Shown here: in pieces, positions 1 through 8,029 of the stretch
How the letters are laid out: each line of letters opens with the position of its first letter
How positions within the stretch are numbered: the stretch's first letter is position 1
NCBI GenBank assembly: GCA_017542145.1
Contig: JAFXXQ010000005.1
Location: 1-52,510, forward strand
Direction: 5' to 3'
Source of the DNA: Bacteroidaceae bacterium
Lineage (GTDB): Bacteria; Bacteroidota; Bacteroidia; Bacteroidales; Bacteroidaceae
DNA length: 52,510 bases
The notes under the pieces: model-generated
Database searches by the model: none
What the model was told of the DNA's origin: nothing
The model's input: only the letters and a program-made list of their open reading frames with translations
Program-made: the position numbers and the translations under genes

Positions 1-160
1 ATTATTATTATTATTAAATAATTAATTATTAATATATTATATGAATAAATAGATAAAAAAGAGAATGGGAGGCGTGTGACATATACCCTTTTTTAAAAAT
101 TGTGACTGAGACTTGAGACTGTTGTTGCACCTGCACGTCTTCCTCTACGAGGCCCATGGT
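1..160. other. AT-rich left edge, no gene seen
   Basis: The first 60 bases are almost pure A/T with short ATT and TTAA repeats, followed by ordinary-composition sequence without a credible reading frame. The other end of the window (52470-52510) is similarly AT-rich, which fits contig edges in low-complexity sequence. I see no RNA gene or promoter here. Confidence 0.5.
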
Positions 161-166
161 GAATAG

Positions 167-194
167 AGAAAGGGAGCCATGCGGCTCCCTTTCT
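167..194 (-). terminator. stem-loop downstream of susD
   Basis: A perfect 12-bp stem (AGAAAGGGAGCC / GGCTCCCTTTCT) with a 4-nt loop lies 28 bp past the susD stop on the minus strand. The trailing T-run is weak because the Ts sit within the stem, so termination is inferred from position and stem strength. Confidence 0.6.
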
Positions 195-221
195 GAAAAA
201 GTGTTTGCTAAAGGCTTGGCC

Positions 222-1721
222 TTACTTTGCCCAGCAGAGTTTCTTGCCGTAGCAGTAGTGGACGATGCCTTCGCTGGCCTTTGTAACGTTCTCCTCGTTG
301 TAGGCAAACTCGTTGTCGGGATAGGGGAAGCGATAGGGGAGGTCGTCGCAGTCGGCGTAGGTCTTCTTCTCGCCCGGATACTGGGCGCAGGTGGTGCCTG
401 TGCTGTAGGTGACAGGTTCACGCAACGTGGTGGGATAGCCTGTGCGGCGATAGAGGCACCAGGCTTCCTGCCCTTGCTTGTAAAGGGCGACCCATAGTTC
501 GTTGTAGATGCAGTCGAGGGCCTTTGAGGCATCGAATTTACCCTTTCCTGCCAGATAATCGGCTGCCTGAGCGGGAACGTCATTATCTGCAAAAGAGCAG
601 GTGACGCCGTTGTTGTAGGCTTGCTCGGCGGTGTAGCCGACGTTCCAGCCCTTCTGTGCTGCTTCGGCGATGAGGAACCAGGTTTCAGCAGCACGGAAGT
701 AGGGCGATGTGCCGGCAGGATCGTTGTAGTATTTGTCGCCAGGATAAGAGTAGTCAGCAGCCGAACCGCCGTTGTAGTTGACTTGGCAGCCATGGAGCAG
801 ACCGACGTACTCACCGCTGTTCTCCGCAGGAAGGGCAAAGATAGGCAGACGGGGGTCGTCCTGCTGTTTCATACGACGGATAAAGACCTCAGACATCTGG
901 AAATCGTTGGGACGGGTGAGGCGATTGTTGTACCAGCGTTCGCGATAGCTGGCGCTGCCGTCCCACTTGAACTCGCAGTTCTGTGAACACTCTTCGATAA
1001 CGGGGTATTTGGTGGGATTGCCAAGGATTTCCTCGAAGGTTGTCTTAGACTTGGCTGCCTGGCTGGACATGCCAGAGAGACGCATGGCGATACGGAGACG
1101 GAGCGAATTGCAGAAACGCTGCCAGTTCTCGATGTCGCCTCCGAAGAGGAAGTCGCCGTCGCCCAGCTCGTCATCCCCCAGACCGTTTGCCCAACTGTCG
1201 GCAATAGCCTTGAAATTTTCGATAAGTGCGTTATAGACATCTTCGTCCTTGTCAAAGACGGGCTTGATGTTTCCACCATTCACACCTTGGAATGCCTCGC
1301 TGTAGGGGATATCGCCAAAGCTATCGACGGTGAGCAGAAGCATGAAGTTCTGGAGCATCTTGGCCACGTTTTGGATGTTCTTGGCCTCATTGGGGTCGGT
1401 ACGGTTGATGATATCCTGCAACTGCGGATAGAGGGTATACGTCTGATACCATTTGTTGCCGAACTCGTTGTTTGTGGGCAGGTAGTTGAAACGTTCAGCG
1501 TCGTATCCGAGGCTAGTGTAACCCACCCAGTCGGAGAGACGGGTGAGTTCATCACCCCAGTTGACGCTCATCTGCTCAATGCAGTAGCCGAGCATATTGG
1601 TAACGGGAGCAGTGGCGTAGGCATCAGGGTCGGTGTTGATTTTCTCAAAGTCCTTTGTACAAGCACTTAGCACGAGAACCACAATGGCTGTCAGCAGGGA
1701 ATATTTCATTATCTTTTTCAT
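222..1721 (-). CDS. SusD/RagB-like nutrient-binding lipoprotein
   Basis: Surface-exposed outer-membrane lipoprotein that caps its SusC partner and captures the ligand (usually a glycan or peptide breakdown product) for TonB-driven import. The 499-residue reading starts at the MKK methionine because it gives a clean lipoprotein signal with lipobox LSAC and acylated Cys21; an in-frame start 10 codons upstream would put NLKNRF in front of the signal. The body resembles the SusD-like_2 group: an early NTDPDAYATAP segment, then a helical TPR-type region containing DSFGDIPYSEAF, and a C-terminal EAWCLYRRTGYP segment. It lies 55 bp after susC in the same direction and is surely cotranscribed with it. 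No glycoside hydrolase, sulfatase or sigma/anti-sigma pair accompanies the two genes, so the substrate cannot be named; peptides or simple oligosaccharides are equally possible. Confidence 0.93.
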   Translation of the reverse strand: MKKIMKYSLLTAIVVLVLSACTKDFEKINTDPDAYATAPVTNMLGYCIEQMSVNWGDELTRLSDWVGYTSLGYDAERFNYLPTNNEFGNKWYQTYTLYPQLQDIINRTDPNEAKNIQNVAKMLQNFMLLLTVDSFGDIPYSEAFQGVNGGNIKPVFDKDEDVYNALIENFKAIADSWANGLGDDELGDGDFLFGGDIENWQRFCNSLRLRIAMRLSGMSSQAAKSKTTFEEILGNPTKYPVIEECSQNCEFKWDGSASYRERWYNNRLTRPNDFQMSEVFIRRMKQQDDPRLPIFALPAENSGEYVGLLHGCQVNYNGGSAADYSYPGDKYYNDPAGTSPYFRAAETWFLIAEAAQKGWNVGYTAEQAYNNGVTCSFADNDVPAQAADYLAGKGKFDASKALDCIYNELWVALYKQGQEAWCLYRRTGYPTTLREPVTYSTGTTCAQYPGEKKTYADCDDLPYRFPYPDNEFAYNEENVTKASEGIVHYCYGKKLCWAK

Positions 1722-1776
1722 TTTGAATCTGTTTTTAAGGTTTGACATCATCAGTTTCTCTTCCTTAATTCTTTAT

Positions 1777-4700
1777 TTAGAAGGTAAGATTAACTTTGAA
1801 ACCATAGCTGCTGCAAGAAGGCGTCGCTGCCTGCTCGAAGCCAAGACCATAGGTATCGCTGCGAACACCACCCGTTTCGGGGTCGATGCGCATGACGTTG
1901 TTCTTAGCCACCCAGAGGAGGGCGAGGTTGTTGCCGACGAAGGAGAATTTGGCGGCATCGATGAACTTGGTCTTGCGGAGCGCCTGCTTGGGCACGTCGT
2001 AGCCAAGATAGACTTCGCGGAGTTTAAGGAAGGAACCGTCGAATACATAGACCTCGGCGCCCGTAAACTGCCATTCATACCAGTCTTGGGCATTAACCTC
2101 GAGATAGCCTGGATCGCCCGGCTTGTTGCTGACGGGGATGTAGTTGCCACTACCGTCGTCAATGACGAACTTGTAGTTAGTGGAAACGTCAAAACCGGGG
2201 ACGCAAGCGCGTTCACGGATGCCATTCTCCGCTGTGATGGCAGCTGAGCCGGCGCAGTAGGTATGACTCATGGTCTGCGACCAAATGTCGCCACCCAGAC
2301 GCATGTCAAACATGAAGCCGGCATTGAAGTTCTTCAGGAAGTTGAAGTCGTGGCGCCATGAAAGCAGGGCATCAGGCGTAATATTACCGATGACCTTGTT
2401 ACTTTCGGTGGTACCATTCCCGTCGGGATCGAGGATGATGGCGCCGTCGTCATTACGCATGTAGCGATCTCCTGTGATGTCGCCCCAGGGATGGCCGACC
2501 ATTGCCGTGGTGCTGATGCCCCAAGTCCAGCCCATATCATATTTGTCCAGTCCTTCTGCAAGACTGACGACCATGCTTTCGTCTTTCGAGAAGTTGAACG
2601 TGGTGTTCCAGTTGAAGTTTTTCGTCTGGACGAGGTCGGCAGAGAGCTGAACCTCAATACCCTTGTTGGTGATTTCACCAGCATTGATAAGCTTGGAAGT
2701 GATACCTGAGGAACGGGCGGTGGTAACGGAGAGAATCTGGTCGATAGTACTCTTGTTGTAGTAAGCGACATCGAGGTGCAGGCGGTTGTTGAACATACCC
2801 AATTCCATACCGACTTCCCATGTGCGTGTGCGCTCTGGCTTGAGGTCGAAATTAGGATAGGACTTACTTTTGTAAAGCATTGTTGTGCCGTTGAACGGCG
2901 CCGATTGGGCGTAGTAATAATAGCTGTTACGATAGGCGCTCGTAGCGTTACCTACCTCGGCATAGCCGCCGCGCAGCTTCAGGAACGAGAAGACGTCGCT
3001 GTTAAGATTGAACGACTCAAAGGGTAGCCAGCTTAGGCTGATGGAAGGATAGAAGATGTCTTCCTTGAGGGTCGAGGACCAGTCGTTGCGGGCGCTGACG
3101 TCAACGTAGAGTTGTTCAGCCCAGCCGAACGATGCGCTGCCATAGACCGAGTTGCTACGGATGTGGCTATGGTCCATATAGGGGACAGGCGATGTGGCAT
3201 TGCTGGCCGTGTAAGTACCCAGCACGGTCAAACCGTCGCACTCCAGTTCATCGAAGTTATAGACGTTATCGCGGTAATTGGCACCGAAGATAGCGTTGAA
3301 GTCGAATTTCCCCCACTTTTTATTGAACATGGCGATGAGGTCGCCGTTGAATTCGGTGTTGCCGATGATGCGTTGGTCGAGGTAACCGTTAGGATAATCG
3401 AAGTTGAAATAGACGTGCTGGACAGTCTTGCTGTTGTAAGTGTCGATACCCGCTCGTCCTTCTATCTTCACCCAGTCCGCAGGCTGGAAGAAGAGTGAAC
3501 CCTTGCCGAAGAAACGGTCTTTGACAAAGCTGTTGGTGTTCTCATAGACATTGAAGTAGGGGTTCATGTGGAAGTTTTTGTTCCAGTTATAGAAGGTGTA
3601 GTCGCCTGCGGCATCCCTCTCGTCCCAGTTTTCCTTAAGACTCTGCATGTTGATCTGACGTCCTGTCCATTGGAGAAGGGAAATCATGGGATTGTTGCCA
3701 CCATAGCCCTGGCCGATAAGGTTGTCACTGTTGGTGTGGGTGTAGTTGGCGTTGGCTTCCATCCAGACCATTTTATTGAGCTTCACCTCAGAGTTGATCA
3801 TACCGCCGAAGCGTTCTTGATCGGTATTGGGCACTGTACCCGTCTGGCCACGATAGGATAGAGAGGCACGGACGTTGGAACGTTCGCTGACGGAAGCGAT
3901 GCTGACCATGTGGTTCTGTGTGATACCCGTCTGGAAAAAGTCACGGACGTTATTGGGCCGCGAAATCCAAGGTGCAGCTTGGCCGTTACTGTCGAATTGC
4001 GGAGTCTGGATACCAATGTCGAGGCGCGGACCCCACGACTCGTCCCAGTCGTCGCACGTACCACCGCCCTGGCCATCGACGTAGGCAAAGCCAAACTGTG
4101 AATTTTCTGCATAGTCTTTATAGCTGCTGTAGCCAGCGCCGTAGATGCCGTAGTGGTATTCGTCGCCGTCGTGCCCCTGTCCATAGCTGTTCTGAAGCAG
4201 GGGAATGTTAGACACACGGTCAAAGGTGACACCTCCGTCGTAGCTGATCTTCGTGCCGCCCTTCTTTCCGCCGTTTTTGGTGGTGATGAGGACGACACCG
4301 TTGGCGGCACGCATGCCGTAGAGAGCTGCAGCTCCACCTTTTAAGATGTCAACGCTCTCGATGTCCTCGACGTTGATGTCGTTGAGGCCAGAGCCGTAGT
4401 CAACACCGTTGTAGTAGCCGTCGCCCGAGCGGTTGACACTGTTGTTGATGGGCACGCCATCCACAACGATTAGGGGCTGTTGGTCGGCATTTAGGGTGGA
4501 GTTACCGCGAATGCTGATGCGTGATGAAGCACCGACCGTGCCGCCAAAGGTGTTGATCTGAGTACCAGCTACCTTACCGGTTAAAGCGCTGGTGATGCTG
4601 GCGGGAGCGGCTGCTGTCAGTTGTTCGGCCTTCACCTCCTGCTGGGCATAGCCCAGCGACTTTTTTGAACGGCTGATACCGAGGGCGGTGACCACCACCT

Positions 4701-5013
4701 CGTCCAACTGCTTTGAGTCGGGCAGAAGCGTAATCTTCATGTTTGGTCCCATGGCTACTTCCTGGGTTTTCATGCCTACGTAGCTGACAACTAGCGTGTT
4801 CAAATTCGATGGCACATTGTCAATGACAAAGCGGCCATTGGCATCCGTCATTGTACCCAATAAAGGCTTACTGTCTCTGACAACGACTGTGGCGCCTATG
4901 ATAGGTTCGCCTTCGTCGCCATCTACAACCTGCCCGGAAACGCGTTTCTGGGCAAATCCTGTGCCTGCCCATCCTAATAGGCAGACAAGGAGAAATACAT
5001 ACTTTGCTTTCAT
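1777..5013 (-). CDS. SusC/RagA TonB-dependent outer-membrane transporter
   Basis: Large (1078 aa) outer-membrane beta-barrel importer energised by TonB-ExbBD. Seen in order: signal peptide ending GFAQ (residues 1-22), an N-terminal carboxypeptidase-regulatory-like beta-sandwich (about 24-100, VSGQVVDGDEGEPIIGATV), a TonB-box-like DEVVVTALG (104-112), the plug with the SusC hallmark ADQQPLIVVDGVPI and the VLITTKNG segment, then a long barrel ending in an aromatic-terminated strand (KVNLTF). The length fits the family. It precedes susD by 55 bp and has a good Bacteroidetes promoter about 70 bp upstream. No extra N-terminal anti-sigma-interaction domain is seen, so ECF/anti-sigma control is unlikely. 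Confidence 0.95.
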   Translation of the reverse strand: MKAKYVFLLVCLLGWAGTGFAQKRVSGQVVDGDEGEPIIGATVVVRDSKPLLGTMTDANGRFVIDNVPSNLNTLVVSYVGMKTQEVAMGPNMKITLLPDSKQLDEVVVTALGISRSKKSLGYAQQEVKAEQLTAAAPASITSALTGKVAGTQINTFGGTVGASSRISIRGNSTLNADQQPLIVVDGVPINNSVNRSGDGYYNGVDYGSGLNDINVEDIESVDILKGGAAALYGMRAANGVVLITTKNGGKKGGTKISYDGGVTFDRVSNIPLLQNSYGQGHDGDEYHYGIYGAGYSSYKDYAENSQFGFAYVDGQGGGTCDDWDESWGPRLDIGIQTPQFDSNGQAAPWISRPNNVRDFFQTGITQNHMVSIASVSERSNVRASLSYRGQTGTVPNTDQERFGGMINSEVKLNKMVWMEANANYTHTNSDNLIGQGYGGNNPMISLLQWTGRQINMQSLKENWDERDAAGDYTFYNWNKNFHMNPYFNVYENTNSFVKDRFFGKGSLFFQPADWVKIEGRAGIDTYNSKTVQHVYFNFDYPNGYLDQRIIGNTEFNGDLIAMFNKKWGKFDFNAIFGANYRDNVYNFDELECDGLTVLGTYTASNATSPVPYMDHSHIRSNSVYGSASFGWAEQLYVDVSARNDWSSTLKEDIFYPSISLSWLPFESFNLNSDVFSFLKLRGGYAEVGNATSAYRNSYYYYAQSAPFNGTTMLYKSKSYPNFDLKPERTRTWEVGMELGMFNNRLHLDVAYYNKSTIDQILSVTTARSSGITSKLINAGEITNKGIEVQLSADLVQTKNFNWNTTFNFSKDESMVVSLAEGLDKYDMGWTWGISTTAMVGHPWGDITGDRYMRNDDGAIILDPDGNGTTESNKVIGNITPDALLSWRHDFNFLKNFNAGFMFDMRLGGDIWSQTMSHTYCAGSAAITAENGIRERACVPGFDVSTNYKFVIDDGSGNYIPVSNKPGDPGYLEVNAQDWYEWQFTGAEVYVFDGSFLKLREVYLGYDVPKQALRKTKFIDAAKFSFVGNNLALLWVAKNNVMRIDPETGGVRSDTYGLGFEQAATPSCSSYGFKVNLTF

Positions 5014-5087
5014 TCGTTGAATGGTTTAGTTAAACAATGATTATGATAAAAAAAGGTTTCAGTTGTCAATCTGTTATTATTTGGCGA

Positions 5088-5118
5088 CAAAATTACATCA
5101 TTTTTTAATTCTTGCCAA
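5088..5118 (-). promoter_or_regulatory. promoter of susC-susD
   Basis: On the minus strand TTGG (5118-5115) is followed after 19 bp by TAATTTTG (5095-5088), a full match to the Bacteroidetes -7 box TAnnTTTG with a near-match -33 box. It predicts a 5' leader of about 65 nt. The remaining intergenic bases 5119-5293 show no gene or clear signal. Confidence 0.65.
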
Positions 5119-5293
5119 GGAAAAACAAAAAAAAGTTAACTTATGGGCAAATAATGAGAGCCATAGAGTTTTTATGGTCTTTCACAGGAGTACATCTGTG
5201 CTCCAGTAAACTAAAGAAGAGTTTATTCCTTATTAAAAATACTTGTGAAAAAAACATCGTACACGTGCTGGAGGGAAGCAACGTTATGACTGG

Positions 5294-6181
5294 CTATAGC
5301 ACGGTCGTCCAGAAAAAGCAGGAGGGGAAGTCGTGGGACGTGAGGGGGCAGGGAACAGTGGCAGGGAAGAGGCCGTAGAGGGCTGAGCCGCTTCCGCTCA
5401 TAGAGGCATATGCAGCGCCTGCATCGTAGAGCTTCCGCTTGATGGCTGCCAACTCAGGGTGGAGGGGAAAAACACTCCGCTCAAAGTCGTTGTTTAGGTC
5501 CGTAAAACCATGAGCTGCATGGTCGGCACTCGGCCTATTTTTCGTGTTCGCTCGTGGACTTATTGTCTCTTGGGCTTGTTGGTATAATTCTTGGTCAATC
5601 CGGCTGAACGCCTCGCGGGTGGAGACGAAAACGGGGGGCTTGACGACGACAATCTTATATCCTTTTAAATCTATAGTGACGGGCGAGAAGACGTTGCCCG
5701 TGCCCGTGGCGTGGACAGCCGTGTTGCGGACGAAGAAAGGGCAGTCGGCGCCCAGCGTGGAGGAGAGGGCTTCCAGTCGCTCGTCCGTGAGGCCGAGGGC
5801 GAACATGGTGTTCATCAGGCGCAGCATGAAGGTGGCATCGGCCGACCCTCCGCCCAGTCCGGCACCCGAGGGGATGTGCTTGTAGAGCCACACCTCTACA
5901 GCAGGTAGGCTGGGGAACTTGCCTTTAAGGAGTCGGTAGGCACGCACGACGAGGTTATCTTCTATCGCTCCCTCCAGCTCTGCTCCCACAAGGTGCAGCT
6001 TAATGTCAGTTTGTGGACTTGTGGACTCGTTGACTTGTTGACCTGTTGACATTGGCACCACCTCCAGCGCATCGCGGAGAGGAATAGGGTAGAAGATGGT
6101 GTCGAGGTCGTGATATCCATCAGGGCGGCGGCCCGTGACGCGTAGGCCGAGGTTTATTTTGGCATTAGGAAAGACAATCAT
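5294..6181 (-). CDS. ispE: 4-diphosphocytidyl-2-C-methyl-D-erythritol kinase
   Basis: GHMP-family kinase that phosphorylates CDP-methylerythritol in the non-mevalonate isoprenoid pathway (cytoplasm). The 295-residue reading starts at MIVFPNAKINLGL, the usual IspE opening with the substrate-binding PNAKINL; the open frame extends 30 codons further upstream but that part looks non-coding. Visible motifs: RPDGYHDLDT (19-28), the ATP-binding GAGLGGGSADA (106-116), GADCPFF, and a C-terminal YASMSGSGSALYGLF loop. Residues 44-58 (MSTGQQVNESTSPQT) come from a GTTGACTTG-type DNA repeat also found outside genes at 48.1 and 52.3 kb, an in-frame expansion in a variable loop. It is divergent from dnaB. 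Confidence 0.95.
   Translation of the reverse strand: MIVFPNAKINLGLRVTGRRPDGYHDLDTIFYPIPLRDALEVVPMSTGQQVNESTSPQTDIKLHLVGAELEGAIEDNLVVRAYRLLKGKFPSLPAVEVWLYKHIPSGAGLGGGSADATFMLRLMNTMFALGLTDERLEALSSTLGADCPFFVRNTAVHATGTGNVFSPVTIDLKGYKIVVVKPPVFVSTREAFSRIDQELYQQAQETISPRANTKNRPSADHAAHGFTDLNNDFERSVFPLHPELAAIKRKLYDAGAAYASMSGSGSALYGLFPATVPCPLTSHDFPSCFFWTTVL
6012..6050. repeat. GTTGACTTG-type repeat inside ispE
   Basis: Four to five imperfect units of about 8-9 bp (TTGTGGACT, CGTTGACTT, GTTGACCT, GTTGACA) lie in frame within ispE. The same unit recurs in non-coding repeats at 48106-48200 and 52291-52316, so a dispersed repeat has probably entered or expanded in a tolerant loop of the enzyme. Confidence 0.7.
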
Positions 6182-6223
6182 GAGGATTGAAGATTTAAGA
6201 CTATAAATTAGGAGTTTCCCCTG

Positions 6224-6257
6224 CAAAGGTACAACCTTTTTTGGAATTATCCACAAC
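6224..6257 (-). promoter_or_regulatory. promoter of ispE
   Basis: The minus-strand -7 box TACCTTTG (6231-6224) matches TAnnTTTG. The -33 position falls on the CACAAC bases of a DnaA-box-like site (6247-6255) and is a poor TTTG match (GTTG or TGTG), so activity may depend on or compete with DnaA. Confidence 0.55.
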
Positions 6258-6280
6258 GATTGTGGAAACAATGTGGAAAA
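6247..6280. promoter_or_regulatory. cluster of DnaA-box-like sites between ispE and dnaB
   Basis: TTATCCACA (6247-6255) is a perfect DnaA box. It is followed by two inverted near-matches, TGTGGAAAC (6261-6269) and TGTGGAAAA (6272-6280). The first two form an inverted pair, TCCACAA-CGA-TTGTGGA. Three sites in 34 bp directly ahead of the replicative-helicase gene suggest DnaA control of dnaB and perhaps of ispE. Confidence 0.55.
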
Positions 6281-6295
6281 AAAACTTGCAAGCTA

Positions 6296-6327
6296 TTTCG
6301 TCGCGTCCCGAATTATCCCTACTTTTG
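6296..6327 (+). promoter_or_regulatory. promoter of dnaB
   Basis: TACTTTTG (6320-6327) is a full match to the -7 box. TTTC (6296-6299) stands 20 bp upstream as an approximate -33 box. The predicted transcript starts about 30 nt before the chosen ATG. Confidence 0.6.
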
Positions 6328-6362
6328 CATCGTCAAAAAAAATTTATAATTCATTACCATCT

Positions 6363-7937
6363 ATGCCACCGTCAACCAACCCCCGCCGAACTTCCGCTAA
6401 ACGGACCGTCGAACCTCGCCAGATGGATGACTACGGCCATCTGCAGCCTCAGGCACCCGAATTGGAACGTGCCGTGTTGGGCGCTCTGATGCTTGAGAGC
6501 GATGCCTATGCCCGCATCAGCGAGTTGCTGAAGCCGGAGTCGTTCTACGAAGTACGCAACCAAAAGGTCTTTCAGGCCATCCAGATGCTCGCTTTCAACG
6601 AGGATCCCATCGATATCCTCACCGTTACTGAGCAGCTGCGCGCCATGGGCGAACTCGACAACATCGGCGGACCGCTCTATATCTCGCAGTTGGCGGGTAG
6701 CATGGTTTCGTCCGCCCACATCGAGAAGCACGCAAAGATTATAGCCCAAAAATCCCTTGCACGCCAGCTTATCACTTTCTCCAGCGAGGTGCAGGCCGAT
6801 GCTTTCGATGAGACGCGCGACGTCGATGAGCTGATGCAGAACGCTGAGGCTGAGCTCTTCAAAATCTCGCAGCAGAACCTCCGCAAGGAATATGTCCAGA
6901 TTGGCTCTGTTGTGGCGCAGGCGGTAGAACAACTGAAGAAAGCTGCTGCCAACGAAACGGGCATGACGGGACTCCCCTCGGGCTATTACGAACTCGACAA
7001 GATGACCAGCGGCTGGCAGAAGTCCGACCTCATCATCATAGCCGCCCGACCTGCCATGGGAAAGACCGCCTTCGTCCTCTCTATGGCCAAGAACATTGCT
7101 GTCAACAACAAGACGCCCATCGCTCTCTTCTCACTTGAAATGAGTAATATCCAGCTTGTCAACCGCCTTATCAGCAATGTCTGCGAAATCAGCGGCGATA
7201 AAATCAAAAGTGGTCAGCTGGTGCGCGAAGAGTGGGCTATGCTCGATTACCACTTGAAAGAACTTTCCGAGGCTCCCCTCTACATCGATGATACCCCCTC
7301 GCTCTCCATCTTCGAGCTGCGCACTAAAGCCCGTCGCCTCGTCCGCGAGCACGGAATCCAGATGATTATTATCGACTACCTGCAGCTCATGAACGGCGGA
7401 CTCTCCTATGGTAGCCGACAGGAAGAGGTCAGCACCATTAGCCGCTCCCTCAAAGGTCTCGCCAAGGAACTTGATATCCCTGTCGTCGCCCTCTCGCAGC
7501 TCAACCGCGGTGTCGAGAACCGCGAGGGCATTGAGGGTAAACGCCCACAGTTGAGCGACTTGCGTGAGTCAGGTGCCATCGAGCAGGATGCCGATATCGT
7601 CTGCTTCATTCACCGTCCAGAGTACTACCACATCTACGAGGATGACAAAGGCAATGATCTCCATGGATTGGCTGAAATCATTGTAGCTAAGCACCGCAAC
7701 GGTTCCGTGGGCGATGTCAGGCTTCGCTTTGAGAGCGCGCTGGCACGCTTCCGCAACCTTAACGAGAACAGCATCCGCGATGCCGAGGCCGTCTATGGCA
7801 GCAAGCGCAACCGCAAGATGCGCGGGAATGCCTCGCCCGAAGGGATGCCGCCTGCTGCACCCATGCCCGACATTCCCCCTCTGCCTGATCAAGACGACCC
7901 CTTCCGCGCCCCCTCGGGAGGGAGCCCGCGCTTCTGA
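6363..7937 (+). CDS. dnaB: replicative DNA helicase DnaB
   Basis: Hexameric 5'-3' helicase that opens the replication fork. The 524-residue reading starts at MPPSTNPRRTSAKR, just downstream of the promoter; in-frame codons further up overlap the promoter. Seen: the N-terminal DnaB domain opening with PQAPELERAVLGALML, a linker with LPSGYYELDKMTSGW, the RecA-like core with Walker A ARPAMGKT (about 228-236), MIIIDYLQLM (Walker B), ALSQLNRGVE, and RDADIVCFIHRPEYY-type motifs near LSDLRESGAIEQDAD. The C-terminus is a Pro-rich, disordered tail (PPAAPMPDIPPLPDQDDPF). No intein is present. A copy of this tail survives as a fragment at 9772-9924. It is convergent with the CotH gene across a strong hairpin. 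Confidence 0.97.
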   Translation: MPPSTNPRRTSAKRTVEPRQMDDYGHLQPQAPELERAVLGALMLESDAYARISELLKPESFYEVRNQKVFQAIQMLAFNEDPIDILTVTEQLRAMGELDNIGGPLYISQLAGSMVSSAHIEKHAKIIAQKSLARQLITFSSEVQADAFDETRDVDELMQNAEAELFKISQQNLRKEYVQIGSVVAQAVEQLKKAAANETGMTGLPSGYYELDKMTSGWQKSDLIIIAARPAMGKTAFVLSMAKNIAVNNKTPIALFSLEMSNIQLVNRLISNVCEISGDKIKSGQLVREEWAMLDYHLKELSEAPLYIDDTPSLSIFELRTKARRLVREHGIQMIIIDYLQLMNGGLSYGSRQEEVSTISRSLKGLAKELDIPVVALSQLNRGVENREGIEGKRPQLSDLRESGAIEQDADIVCFIHRPEYYHIYEDDKGNDLHGLAEIIVAKHRNGSVGDVRLRFESALARFRNLNENSIRDAEAVYGSKRNRKMRGNASPEGMPPAAPMPDIPPLPDQDDPFRAPSGGSPRF

Positions 7938-7980
7938 CCCCTTATGCTTGCGGGTGACGAGTTGAATAACGCGTTCCCTA

Positions 7981-8014
7981 AACAAACGCCACGCTGCTCG
8001 GCGTGGCGTTTGTT
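7981..8014. terminator. bidirectional hairpin between dnaB and CotH gene
   Basis: A perfect 14-bp stem (AACAAACGCCACGC / GCGTGGCGTTTGTT) with a 6-nt loop lies between the two convergent genes. Each arm ends in a short A/T run, so it can serve both directions. Confidence 0.8.
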
Positions 8015-8029
8015 ATAAGGAACGGGCAA

